Shown piece by piece: positions 29,683-38,461 of a DNA stretch of 64,000 bases (position 1 is the stretch's first letter; each line of letters opens with the position of its first letter). The notes below the pieces were generated by a model that searched no databases, had not been told where the DNA came from, and was given only the letters and a program-made list of their open reading frames with translations. Position numbers and translations under genes: made by a program. Where the stretch lies: contig OZ220491.1 in the NCBI GenBank assembly GCA_965116195.1, forward strand, positions 868,001 through 932,000, written 5' to 3'. This DNA comes from Aldehydirespirator sp965116195. Lineage in GTDB: Bacteria > Actinomycetota > Acidimicrobiia > Acidimicrobiales > Aldehydirespiratoraceae.

Positions 29683-30630
29683 TCATGACTTTGTGCCTGA
29701 CCACAGGTCAAACGTGGTTCGTAACGCTTCGAGACGTTGGTGATAGGCGGACAGGTCAACAGCAGCCCTACCGGGCACAGGGTAGGCGTTGTTGTATTCA
29801 TTGAGGATGTTCGCTGACAGGCGTATCGCAGCGTCACAGTACGACACGGCCCTCTCATAGAGTCCTTCGGTGGACAGATCCATCGTCTCCAGGACAGCCT
29901 CGTATGTCCCTGCCTGTCGCCATGCTGATGTTTCGTTCAACAGGGCCTGTGGGACAACAGCACACAGCGCCCGTTTGGACTCCGGGATCTGAAGTATCAG
30001 CACGGCAGCGGAGTGCGTCTGTTTGAACGGGTTGCCACTCATGACGATTATGGCCTTCAATCCGTGCTCGATGCTCATGGCTCCATGGGCGCAGACCTTC
30101 TTCAGTCTGCGCCGCCTGCAGCTGTCCAGGCCCTCGTGATCCGAAGCCGCTTCAGCGTCCACCTCGAACGGATCAGGCAGATAGTTCAGAGCAAGCTCAC
30201 GAAGTTCGTCGCTGATGTCATTCAGTTTGCCGGCAGTCACCTGCTGCTCGGTGTTGGGCATACCGATCTCCTTGCCCCAGTCGATGCTCCCGTTCGGTTC
30301 GTCAAACAGCGTCTCGACCTCATCTGCTATGCCGTGTTCAAATGAATTGCGGACGAGCTCCACACGGTGCTTCCATTCGGGGCGGTCGGTTACCAGCACA
30401 TCCACTTTGTGGCCCGAACGTTCACAGCCGACGGTGCGCAGTGTCTTCCAGCGCTCGAATCGGCCTGTGTAGTCTCCGAGGTCGTCATAGACAGCTACCA
30501 AGTCGATGTCGCTTTTGGGTCCGGCATCACCCCGGGCCACTGATCCGAAGAGCAAGACGGCGCTGACATTGTGCTCCTCGGCGAATACCTTGGCGAGTCG
30601 TTTGGCATCGGCCCGTGTCGGGGTGCTCAC
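29683..30630 (-). CDS. MNT-HEPN fusion protein, copy 2
   Basis: Paralogue of the protein at 4035-5024. MNT motif AVLLFGSVARGDAGPKSDIDL and KVDVLVTD; HEPN-like helix AHGAMSIEHGLKAIIVM followed by NPFKQTHSAAVLILQIP; matching C-terminus LRTTFDLWSG. The GTG start at VSTPTRADAKRLAKVF aligns with copy 1; the open frame continues upstream through a duplicated ~30-bp element (GTA(A/G)CACCCGC..). Family biology suggests toxin-antitoxin or RNA-cleaving defence activity with self-control by nucleotidylation, but both functions are in one chain here. It is convergent with the solitary methylase. Confidence 0.72.
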   Translation of the reverse strand: MSTPTRADAKRLAKVFAEEHNVSAVLLFGSVARGDAGPKSDIDLVAVYDDLGDYTGRFERWKTLRTVGCERSGHKVDVLVTDRPEWKHRVELVRNSFEHGIADEVETLFDEPNGSIDWGKEIGMPNTEQQVTAGKLNDISDELRELALNYLPDPFEVDAEAASDHEGLDSCRRRRLKKVCAHGAMSIEHGLKAIIVMSGNPFKQTHSAAVLILQIPESKRALCAVVPQALLNETSAWRQAGTYEAVLETMDLSTEGLYERAVSYCDAAIRLSANILNEYNNAYPVPGRAAVDLSAYHQRLEALRTTFDLWSGTKS

Positions 30631-31019
30631 GATTGCCAGCGTAACACCCGCCCGATCGGTGGGTATGGCGGCACTGTCACCAACCTCCCAGGCGACTGTT
30701 GGAGTAGCACCCGCTTGATTGCTGGGTATGGGGCTCACACGTTGGAGGGTTCGTGACGTTGACGGTGCCGTTGTCTCGTGACGGGCACACGGGTGCTCCC
30801 AATGAAGAGGTCGGTGTTCACTGCCGGTTCTCGTCAATCGGACTGGCTACAACCACACCATGGCCGGTCTCCGCTCTTCACCGTTGCCGTCCTGGAAGGG
30901 AACTCACAATGACCCTCCAGAAATCCGGGACGGTTCTTCGCGACCAACTGGTGGGTATGAGGTTGTACGGTGTGACGTCAGACCCTGTGAAGGCGACAAA
31001 GCGAGGCAGGTAGTAACCG

Positions 31020-31997
31020 GTGGACGTTTCGGTACTGGCGGAGGCGGTGGAGTTGAGCGAGGCACGGGTGCCATACGTGCTGGCCACGGTGGTGTGGCGG
31101 CGGGGTCCGTCCTCGGGACGGCAGGGTTCCAAGGCTGTCGTGCTGGCCGACGGCACTGTGCGGGGCTGGTTGGGTGGGGCCTGCGCCGAGCCCACAGTGG
31201 TGCGCCATGCCCGACAGTGCCTGCAGACGGGCCATCCGGCGTTGCTGTTTCTGGGTCAGCCCGATGAACTTGACGGCCGTTCCCACAAGGGGGTGAACTC
31301 TGTGGCCATGGCCTGTGAGTCCGAAGGCGCGCTTGAGGTCTATCTGGAGCCGCACCGGCCCGAGCCACAGATAGTGGTGGTCGGCCGATCCCCGGCGGTG
31401 GACGCGCTGGCGGAGATGGCCATCGCGGTGGGGTGGTCGGCGACCATTGTTGACGACGGAGGCAACCCCGACGAGCATGTCCGGCCCGCAATTGTACGTA
31501 CCAAACTTGATCTCACAGGCTTGGGCATCGATGGCGCCACTGCGGTGGTGGTTGCCACCCAGGGCCACTACGACGACCTGGCATTGGAGGCTGCGCTCGC
31601 CTTCGATCCCGGTTATGTCGGACTCGTGGCGTCGCACAAGCGAGCCGCCGGGGTGCTGGAACACCTCCAGAGTCGAGGGCCGGGCAGTGCCGACACCGCC
31701 CGCGTGCAGGCACCGGCTGGCCTGGACCTGGGAACTGTGTCAAACGCCGAGATAGCCGTGGCGGTGATGGCCGATCTGGTGGCCAGACGGGCACGAGGCG
31801 AACTGGCGGCGACCGCATCAATCCAGGCCGCTGCCGCGCCCCGAACCGAGGTCACCGACGTTGTGTGCGGTATGACCGTGCTGGTAGACGACGCCAAGTA
31901 CCACACGGTGCATGGAGGTGACGACTACTGGTTCTGTGCTGCCGGCTGCCAGAGGGTCTTTGAGTCTGACCCGAACACGTACCTGGCCACCGGTTGA
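31020..31997 (+). CDS. XdhC/CoxF-family molybdenum cofactor maturation protein with C-terminal YHS domain
   Basis: Accessory protein for maturing xanthine/CO dehydrogenase-type molybdoenzymes. The N-terminal XdhC part (about 1-100: YVLATVVWRRGPSSGRQGSKAVV, GWLGGACAEPTV) and Rossmann part (about 110-245: IVVVGRSPAVDALAEMA, VATQGHYDDLALEAAL, GLVASHKRAAGVLEHL) are both present. A YHS-type metal-binding tail follows: VVCGMTV, then YWFCAAGCQRVFE. The GTG start has AGGCAGG upstream. It would serve CoxL but is separated from it by the methylase/MNT-HEPN insert. Confidence 0.85.
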   Translation: MDVSVLAEAVELSEARVPYVLATVVWRRGPSSGRQGSKAVVLADGTVRGWLGGACAEPTVVRHARQCLQTGHPALLFLGQPDELDGRSHKGVNSVAMACESEGALEVYLEPHRPEPQIVVVGRSPAVDALAEMAIAVGWSATIVDDGGNPDEHVRPAIVRTKLDLTGLGIDGATAVVVATQGHYDDLALEAALAFDPGYVGLVASHKRAAGVLEHLQSRGPGSADTARVQAPAGLDLGTVSNAEIAVAVMADLVARRARGELAATASIQAAAAPRTEVTDVVCGMTVLVDDAKYHTVHGGDDYWFCAAGCQRVFESDPNTYLATG

Positions 31998-32266
31998 AAC
32001 CGCAGGTCGCCGCGAAGCCACTCAACTCCATTCTGTGGTGACCGTGGTGGTCCGTGGTCGGCTGATCAACGCCGGGTGGCCCGCGCCAGGTCACACAGTT
32101 TCGTTGCGACAATCGTCTTGGTCAGCTCAACCAACTCGCTCAGACGGGCTTCGGCCCGGCCGGTCCACGCAGTTGCGTTGCGATAATCGTCCTGGTCAGG
32201 CTGGGAACGTGGCTGACTTGTCGTTGTGGCCCCGCTGCGGTGGCTTGCGGCCTGTAGTTTGGTTCG

Positions 32267-33160
32267 GTGACAGCGCAGCACTCCGGTGACAGGCGCAGGC
32301 TGGGGTGGCTGCTGGCCGGAGTGGGGATGCTGGCGGTGTCCACCGACTCGCTGTGGGTGCGGGTCTCACAGGCCGAAGCCACCGATATCGCCTTCTGGGT
32401 GTCCTGTTGTGCTCTGGTGGTGTATTCAACCTTCGGGCGCTGGCTGGATCGGCGTCCGCCGCTGGAGTCGCTGCGCCGCCACCCCAAGCCGTTGTTGGCC
32501 ATAGGTGTACTCGCATCGGTCAGCCAACTCAGCTTCATCACCGCGATCACCCAGACACGTGTTGCGAATGTGGTGGCGATCGTGGCTGCATCGCCGTTGC
32601 TGGCCGCCGGATGCGCCCGGATTGCCTTGGGGGAGCGGATCTCCCGTCGAGTGGCAGTGGCCATATCGGTGACCATGATCGGTATCGGGGTGATCGTGTC
32701 AAGTTCGCTTGGCCAGCCAAGCCTGAAAGGTGACTTTCTGGCATTGCTGGCGATTGCGGCCTTCGCCACGAACCTCACGATCTGGCGGCGCTTTCCTGAT
32801 CTGAGCCGCCGTGCCGGTCTGTCGATCAGTGCGGTGATAGTGATTGTGGTCACGAGCTTCACCGCCTCTCCTTTCACGCTGGACCTGCGCGGGTATCTGG
32901 CCATCGCTGCCATGGGGCTTTGCTTCAACCCGCTGGGTCGGCTGGCCCATTCCAACGCACCCCGCTTCGCTCCCGTTTCTGAGGTTGCACTGTTCACACC
33001 GGTTGAAACGGTGGCCGGCACGGTGTGGGCAGCACTGTTTCTGTCGGAGTTGCCTCGCCCTGCTGCCGTGGTGGGTGCAGCGATAGTGCTGGTTGGAGTC
33101 TTCTACGGCACCATGGCCTCCACCACAAAGAGAGTCTCTGGGGCGGCAAAGCCTCGATAA
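32267..33160 (+). CDS. EamA/DMT-family transporter
   Basis: 297-aa membrane protein with about ten hydrophobic segments in two EamA halves (GWLLAGVGMLAVSTDSLWVRVS.., then FTPVETVAGTVWAALFLSELP). Probable metabolite or amino-acid exporter; substrate unknown. Its GTG start is one of several GTGACAG-type repeats in the preceding 270 bp, which also contain a duplicated element (TCGTTGCGA(C/T)AATCGTC at 32100 and 32173). The last ~35 codons are duplicated immediately downstream. Confidence 0.85.
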   Translation: MTAQHSGDRRRLGWLLAGVGMLAVSTDSLWVRVSQAEATDIAFWVSCCALVVYSTFGRWLDRRPPLESLRRHPKPLLAIGVLASVSQLSFITAITQTRVANVVAIVAASPLLAAGCARIALGERISRRVAVAISVTMIGIGVIVSSSLGQPSLKGDFLALLAIAAFATNLTIWRRFPDLSRRAGLSISAVIVIVVTSFTASPFTLDLRGYLAIAAMGLCFNPLGRLAHSNAPRFAPVSEVALFTPVETVAGTVWAALFLSELPRPAAVVGAAIVLVGVFYGTMASTTKRVSGAAKPR

Positions 33161-33487
33161 TGGCGAGGGCCGATAATGCTGCGTTGCCTCGCCCTGCTGC
33201 CGTGGTGGGCGCTGTGATAGTGCTGGTTGGTGTCTTCTGCGGCACCATGGCCTCCACCACGAAGGGAGTCTCTGGGGCGGCAAAGCCTTGATAATAGTAA
33301 GGCCGATAGTGGCAAAGCCCCGATGGTGGCGAGGGCCGATAGTGGCAAAGCCCCGATGGTGGCGAGGGCCGATGGTGGCGAGGGCCGATGGTGGCGAGGG
33401 CCGATAATGCTGCGGCGGGCACATCCGGTTCGTCTGGAGACAGTTACGAGTACAAGGACCGAGGGGCGTTCAACTGATGTCAGGTAA
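33160..33487 (+). repeat. duplicated 3' end of the EamA gene plus short tandem repeats
   Basis: The EamA stop overlaps an ATG (TAATG). The 42-codon frame that follows repeats the EamA C-terminus (LPRPAAVVGAVIVLVGVF.. GAAKP) almost exactly. Then come about six units of GATGGTGGCGAGGGCC(GATAGTGGCAAAGCCCC). It is a nontranslated or micro-ORF relic with no independent gene. Confidence 0.75.
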
Positions 33488-33535
33488 TGTCAGGCTAAGA
33501 GAATGAACGCCAAGCCATAGAGGAGGTGGCACAAG

Positions 33536-33973
33536 TTGAGGGTTCTGGTGCAACGTGTTACCCGGGCGCTTGTGCAGGTGGACCGCAGGGTTGTGGGTGA
33601 GATCGGCCCCGGACTTTGCTGTCTGGTGGGAGTCACGCACGACGACAACCCGGAGGTGGCCCGGAAGTTGGCCGCCAAGTTGTGGCATTTGCGCGTCTTT
33701 GCCGACAGTCGTGGCCACATGAATCGTTCTGTGGCCGACTGCGGTGGTGAGGTGCTGGTGATCAGTCAGTTCACCCTTTACGGTGACACTCGCAAGGGAC
33801 GCCGCCCGTCCTTTGTGGCCGCGGCAGATCCCGAGGTGGCAGTCCGCTTGATTGACGAGTTGACAGAGGAGCTACGGCGTTTGGGTGCCACGGTCGCAAC
33901 TGGCATGTTCGGGGCCGACATGGCTGTGACCCTGACCAACGACGGCCCTGTCACACTGCTGCTTGAGGCGTGA
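33536..33973 (+). CDS. dtd: D-aminoacyl-tRNA deacylase
   Basis: Removes D-amino acids mischarged to tRNA. 145 aa with the diagnostic SQFTLYGDTRKGRRPSF and the C-terminal TNDGPVTLLLE (the cross-subunit Gly-Pro segment appears here as DGPVT). The TTG start at MRVLVQRVTRA is supported by GAGGAGG upstream. Its stop overlaps a GTG that opens a chain of two micro-ORFs. Confidence 0.92.
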   Translation: MRVLVQRVTRALVQVDRRVVGEIGPGLCCLVGVTHDDNPEVARKLAAKLWHLRVFADSRGHMNRSVADCGGEVLVISQFTLYGDTRKGRRPSFVAAADPEVAVRLIDELTEELRRLGATVATGMFGADMAVTLTNDGPVTLLLEA

Positions 33974-34187
33974 GTTTGCCAACACCGGTTGGGGACAATT
34001 TCACTCCTTGCGAAGACCTGTCAGGCTGATGCTCTGCGCGGGGTCAGGGCGAGTGCCAACCCTTACCCGGGTCCGCTGGAATGCGAGACTGTACGGCGGA
34101 TGCTCTGCGCAGGACCAGGGCCGAGGCTTTCGCTACCGCGCTCCTGGGGTTTCACCGATAAGGATCCCTGTCACGCTGATGCTCTGA
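33970..34187 (+). other. two coupled micro-ORFs after dtd
   Basis: dtd stop overlaps GTG (GTGA) opening a 19-aa ORF; its TGA overlaps ATG at 34029 (TGATG), opening a ~52-aa ORF that ends at 34187. Three degenerate copies of (CTG)ATGCTCTG lie in this stretch. The chain does not reach the oxidoreductase start at 34326; 34188-34325 holds no gene. Confidence 0.55.
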
Positions 34188-34325
34188 GGTGTGGAACTGT
34201 GCAGGTGGCCGATCGGGTGCTGCGCTCGGCTCTTGACTCTGCCGGGGTTGACACTGAAGCACTGACTGTCATCAGAAGCGGCCTAGGATCGCTACCTGCA
34301 CGATCTTGAGCACGGGAGGCGAGGC

Positions 34326-36530
34326 GTGAAGGAGAACCACAGTGTCCATGTGCGAACGTGTCCGCTTTGTGAGGCGATGTGTGGGTTGCAGGTGCATCAC
34401 GCCGACGGCAAGGTGGGATTGATAAGGCCCAATCGTGATGATGTCTGGTCAAAGGGCTACATCTGTCCCAAGGGCACCACCCTGGGGCACCTGCACGCCG
34501 ACCCGGACCGGTTGCGCGTGCCCTTGATACGAAGTTCCACGGGCGAGTTCGTGGAGGTTTCATGGGAGCAGGCATTTGACCGCTGCCGTGAACTGATTGA
34601 AGCAGTTCATGCCACACACGGCGCTGAGGCGATCACCGCCTACATCGGCAATCCGGCCGCTCACAACTACTCGATCAGTCGCTACACGGGACTGTTCATG
34701 GGGCTGGCCGGGCTGAGTTGTGTCTACTCGGCGGGAACCGTTGACCAGTGGCCCAAGAATGTGGTGTGTCAGTTGATGTACGGGCAGGCGTGGCGCATCC
34801 CCTCCCCTGACATTGAGCGCACCGACTTCATGGTGGTGCAGGGGGCCAACCCACACGCCAGCCAGGGCAGTCTGCTGGCCCATGCCGATGTGCCGGCTGC
34901 GCTTGAGCGGGTGCGTCAGCGCGGCAAAGTGGTGGTGATTGACCCGCGCCGCACCGGAACGGTCACCCATGCCGACCAGTGGGTGCCGATCAGACCAGGC
35001 ACCGATGCCCTGTTGCAGTTGGCTGTGGTCAATGTGTTGTTCACGCAGGGTTTGGTGCGTCTGGGTCATCTGAGTGACCGGCTGAAGGGCGTGGACGAGC
35101 TACGTCGCATCGCTGCGGACTTCCCACCCGAACGGGTCGCAGACACATGCGGCACCACGGCCGAGGCGATCTGTGTGCTGGCGCAGGAGTTCGCCGCGGC
35201 TGAGCGGGCCGTTTGGTATGCACGCATAGGTACCTGCAACCAGGAATACGGCACGCTGGCTTCGTGGCTGCCGGACGTGATCTGCGCGCTCACCGGCAAC
35301 CTCGACTCCGAGGGTGGACTCATGTGGGCCAAGCCCGTGGCCACGCCCGTCGCGCAGCAGGACTGGGGCAAGTCCAGGGGCTTCGGCCGCTGGAGCAGTC
35401 GAGTGCGCGGCGCTGCGGAGGTGTTGGGCCAGTTTCCACTGTCGTGTCTGGCCGAAGAGATTGACACGCCCGGCCCCGGCCAGATCAAGGGCTTGGTGGT
35501 GATCTGTGGCAATCCGGTGATCTCGGCACCCGACGCAGGCCGTCTGGACATGGCTCTGCCCCAACTCGACGCCATGATCTCGTTGGACAACGCCCTCAAC
35601 GAAACATCACGCCACGCTCATGTGGTGTTGCCGGGATTGTCGGCTCTGGAGCAGCCGCACTACGACGAGTTGCTGTGGGGCTGGGCCACCCGCTCAGCCG
35701 CCAAATGGTCACCGCCGTTGTTCGCGCCCGGCGATGATCGGCCCCACGAGTGGGAAATCCTGTTGCGATTGGGTGCCATCTGCGCGGGCATTCCCCCCGA
35801 TCATCTTGATGTGAACGCCATTGATGACGGGTACTTCTCGAACTTCGCCACCCAGGCGGGTGTTGATCCCGCTGTGGCGCTGGCAGCGTCGCCGGAGCCC
35901 GGGCCGGAGCGTCTCAACGACCTCTCCATCCGCACCGGGCCCTGGGGAGACCGCTTCGGTGAGAAACCCGAAGGTCTGACACTGGAGAAACTCAAGGCAC
36001 ACCCGAACGGTATGGACTTCGGCCCGATGGTGCCACGCATCGACGAGGTCGTGCTTTGTGGCGACGGCAAGGTGAACCTCGCCCCCGGTTACATCACCGC
36101 TGACATTCCCAGGCTCGTGGAGCGCTTGAGCCGCCCTGTCGAGCCACTGGTGCTGACCAGTCGTCGCCACCTGCGCTCCAACAATTCCTGGATGCACAAC
36201 GTGAAGGTGTTGGTGAGAGGCAAAGACAGATGCACCCTGTTGATCCATCCCGACGACGCACGTGCCGCGGGTGTGACGCACGGAGCCATGGCTGTGGTGT
36301 CGTCGTCCAACGGTGCGATCGAGGTGCCTGTGGAGGTCAGCGACGAGATGATGCCGGGTGTGGTGTCACTGCCCCACGGCTGGGGTCATGACAAGCCCGG
36401 AACCCGCCTGTCGGTGGCCCGAGAACATCCCGGTGTGAACAACAATCTCCTGGCTCCGCCTGATTTCGTGGATGTGCCCTCAGGCAATGCAGCCGTGAAC
36501 GGCATACCCGTGGAGGTCATCCCCGCCTGA
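34326..36530 (+). CDS. molybdopterin oxidoreductase (formate dehydrogenase/nitrate reductase superfamily)
   Basis: 734-aa bis-MGD molybdoenzyme. The N-terminal [4Fe-4S] site is CPLCEAMCG followed by YICPKG. Cofactor-binding segments include MVVQGANPHASQGSL, VVVIDPRRTGT, LVVICGNPVISAPD and the C-terminal VSLPHGWGHDKPGTRLS. The candidate Mo ligand region is SAGTVDQWPKNVVCQLMYG, where a Cys is available; no selenocysteine. The GTG start follows GGGAGGCG. It resembles stand-alone actinobacterial oxidoreductases of unassigned substrate. No electron-transfer subunit is adjacent. Confidence 0.85.
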   Translation: MKENHSVHVRTCPLCEAMCGLQVHHADGKVGLIRPNRDDVWSKGYICPKGTTLGHLHADPDRLRVPLIRSSTGEFVEVSWEQAFDRCRELIEAVHATHGAEAITAYIGNPAAHNYSISRYTGLFMGLAGLSCVYSAGTVDQWPKNVVCQLMYGQAWRIPSPDIERTDFMVVQGANPHASQGSLLAHADVPAALERVRQRGKVVVIDPRRTGTVTHADQWVPIRPGTDALLQLAVVNVLFTQGLVRLGHLSDRLKGVDELRRIAADFPPERVADTCGTTAEAICVLAQEFAAAERAVWYARIGTCNQEYGTLASWLPDVICALTGNLDSEGGLMWAKPVATPVAQQDWGKSRGFGRWSSRVRGAAEVLGQFPLSCLAEEIDTPGPGQIKGLVVICGNPVISAPDAGRLDMALPQLDAMISLDNALNETSRHAHVVLPGLSALEQPHYDELLWGWATRSAAKWSPPLFAPGDDRPHEWEILLRLGAICAGIPPDHLDVNAIDDGYFSNFATQAGVDPAVALAASPEPGPERLNDLSIRTGPWGDRFGEKPEGLTLEKLKAHPNGMDFGPMVPRIDEVVLCGDGKVNLAPGYITADIPRLVERLSRPVEPLVLTSRRHLRSNNSWMHNVKVLVRGKDRCTLLIHPDDARAAGVTHGAMAVVSSSNGAIEVPVEVSDEMMPGVVSLPHGWGHDKPGTRLSVAREHPGVNNNLLAPPDFVDVPSGNAAVNGIPVEVIPA

Positions 36531-36747
36531 TCCGTGAAGGTCACCGCGGCAGCATCAACAGACGCACATATGGCCGAGTCATCCCCGCCTGATCCGAGGA
36601 GGTCACCGCGGCAGCATCAACAGGCGCACACACGACCGAGTCATACCCGCCTGATCCGAGGAGGCCACCCCGCGTGATTGATTGCGCCTCATGCGCCGAA
36701 GCTCGCCGACTGGGTGCGGCAGGTCACCACCGCGTGATTGAGTGCGA
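36516..36747 (+). repeat. tandem copies of the oxidoreductase gene end
   Basis: GTCATCCCCGCCTGATCCG, which contains the stop codon of the oxidoreductase gene, recurs as GTCATCCCCGCCTGATCCGAGGAGGTCACCG and GTCATACCCGCCTGATCCGAGGAGGCC, at ~65-bp spacing. Two GCGTGATTGA(T/G)TGCG elements follow before the amtB stop. Confidence 0.7.
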
Positions 36748-38199
36748 TCAGTCCTCGTCGTGCTCTTCGGGCATCAGAACGAACTCCGGGTAGGTCTCAA
36801 TGCCCAACTCGACGGTGTCCTGGCCAAGACGTTCGGCTTGGGCCGATACTCGCAGGCCCATCGTCAGATCAATCAGCTTCCAAACGATCAGCGATGTGAC
36901 GAAAGAAAATGCACCCACTGCCACGATGCCCAGCAGCTGGATGTGGACTCTTCCGCCGCCGGCGATGCTCGCGGCAAGCGTGCCCCAGATGCCGCACACC
37001 AGGTGAGCCGGGACAGCACCCACCACGTCGTCAATCTTGATCAACTCCAGCAGCCTGATGGCGAGCGTACACAGCAGGCCGCCTATTGCGCCGATGATGA
37101 CTGCCCACCAGTGCTCTGTCAGGTCGGGAGCAGCCGTGATGGAGACCAGACCGGCCAGCGCTCCATTGAGCCCGACAAACAGGTCCATGCGGTGAAAGAT
37201 GAAGCGCCCGATGGACAGAGCGGCGATCACGCCGGCCGCGGCAGCCAGGTTGGTGTTGACCAAGATATTGCTCATGGCCACCGCATGAGCGGCGCTTCCC
37301 AACGCCAGCTGCGATCCGCCATTGAAGCCGAACCAGCCCAGCCACAGGATCAACACGCCCAACGTCACCAGCAGCACATTGGACGGGGGAGTGGGTTTGA
37401 CGCTGCCGTCCTTGCGGAACTTGCCGAGCCGGGGCCCGATGATCAGCAATCCGGCCAGGGCTGCCCAGCCTCCTGTGCTGTGGACGATGGTCGAGCCTGC
37501 AAAGTCAACGAACTCCTGCTCGGCGAGCCAACCGCCTCCCCAATGCCAGGCTCCCACAATCGGATAGATGAACGCCGTGAGGATGAGAGTAAACAAAAAG
37601 AAGGCACCCATCTTGATCCGCTCGGCAATGGCACCGGACACGATTGAGGCTGCCGTGGCCACGAAGACCATCTGGAAGAACCAGTCCGACATCACCGAAT
37701 AGTCTTTGGGGCTGCTCAAGACCTCGCCGAGATTGTTGATGTACTCGGCCGATTCCTTGTCGGACGCCTCATTGAGCAGGGCGATCTCGGCGTCGGAGGG
37801 TCCGTAGGTGAGCTGGAAAGACCCGATCACATCGTTGACATCAACATACATCAGGTTGTATCCGATGAAGTAATAGGCCAGCCCCGCAATTGAGTAGATG
37901 CCGATGTTCTTCAGACAGATCATTGAGGCGTTCTTGGTGCGTACCGCGCCAGATTCCAGCATTGTGAAACCGGCGCACATCCACATCACAAAGGCACCCC
38001 AGACCAAGAATGCGAACGTGTTGAGGATGAACTGGGTCTCCTCGCTGACACCGCCGACAACAGTGGTGTGCTCGTCAGCCAGAGCAACAGCAGGAGCAGC
38101 CAGCAGAAAAATCACAGCAAGTGTCGTGACCTTGAGACGCTGCCTCCTGGACGACAAGTGGGACAGCGCGAGGCCTCCTGTTGTTCGTCTTCGGTTCAT
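36748..38199 (-). CDS. amtB: ammonium transporter
   Basis: 483-aa Amt/Mep/Rh channel. It has a signal-like N-terminus (VTTLAVIFLLAAPAVALA), about eleven membrane segments and family motifs EFVDFAGSTIVHSTGGWAA, LGWFGFNGGSQLA and VVGAVPAHLVCGIWGTLA. AGGGAG lies ~8 bases before ATG. No glnK neighbour, so regulation by PII, if any, is from elsewhere. Confidence 0.93.
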   Translation of the reverse strand: MNRRRTTGGLALSHLSSRRQRLKVTTLAVIFLLAAPAVALADEHTTVVGGVSEETQFILNTFAFLVWGAFVMWMCAGFTMLESGAVRTKNASMICLKNIGIYSIAGLAYYFIGYNLMYVDVNDVIGSFQLTYGPSDAEIALLNEASDKESAEYINNLGEVLSSPKDYSVMSDWFFQMVFVATAASIVSGAIAERIKMGAFFLFTLILTAFIYPIVGAWHWGGGWLAEQEFVDFAGSTIVHSTGGWAALAGLLIIGPRLGKFRKDGSVKPTPPSNVLLVTLGVLILWLGWFGFNGGSQLALGSAAHAVAMSNILVNTNLAAAAGVIAALSIGRFIFHRMDLFVGLNGALAGLVSITAAPDLTEHWWAVIIGAIGGLLCTLAIRLLELIKIDDVVGAVPAHLVCGIWGTLAASIAGGGRVHIQLLGIVAVGAFSFVTSLIVWKLIDLTMGLRVSAQAERLGQDTVELGIETYPEFVLMPEEHDED

Positions 38200-38461
38200 T
38201 GGTATTGCTCCCTGGAACTGTTAAGCAGGTGGACCGACGAAAGTATAGGCGAGAGTATAGGCGAGACCAGCACAGCCTGACATCCCATCAGCTGCCAAAC
38301 GGCGGAAGTGGGCAGATGGACAACCCGAGGCGCGGTTGCCGTGACCCGCAACTCCACACGCGACAGTTGGCCGTCAAACATGCAGGCAGATGAACGAGTC
38401 GGGGGAAGGGCCTTCCGGCTATGGGCTTGCAACGCATCCGCGAGGCCGAGCCGGGGGGGGG

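Noticed and set aside
38453..38461. G9 run as a fourth phase-variation tract
   Set aside because: It lies 3' of the amidohydrolase stop, outside any supported coding region, so slippage would not change a protein. The small + strand ORF crossing it has no support.
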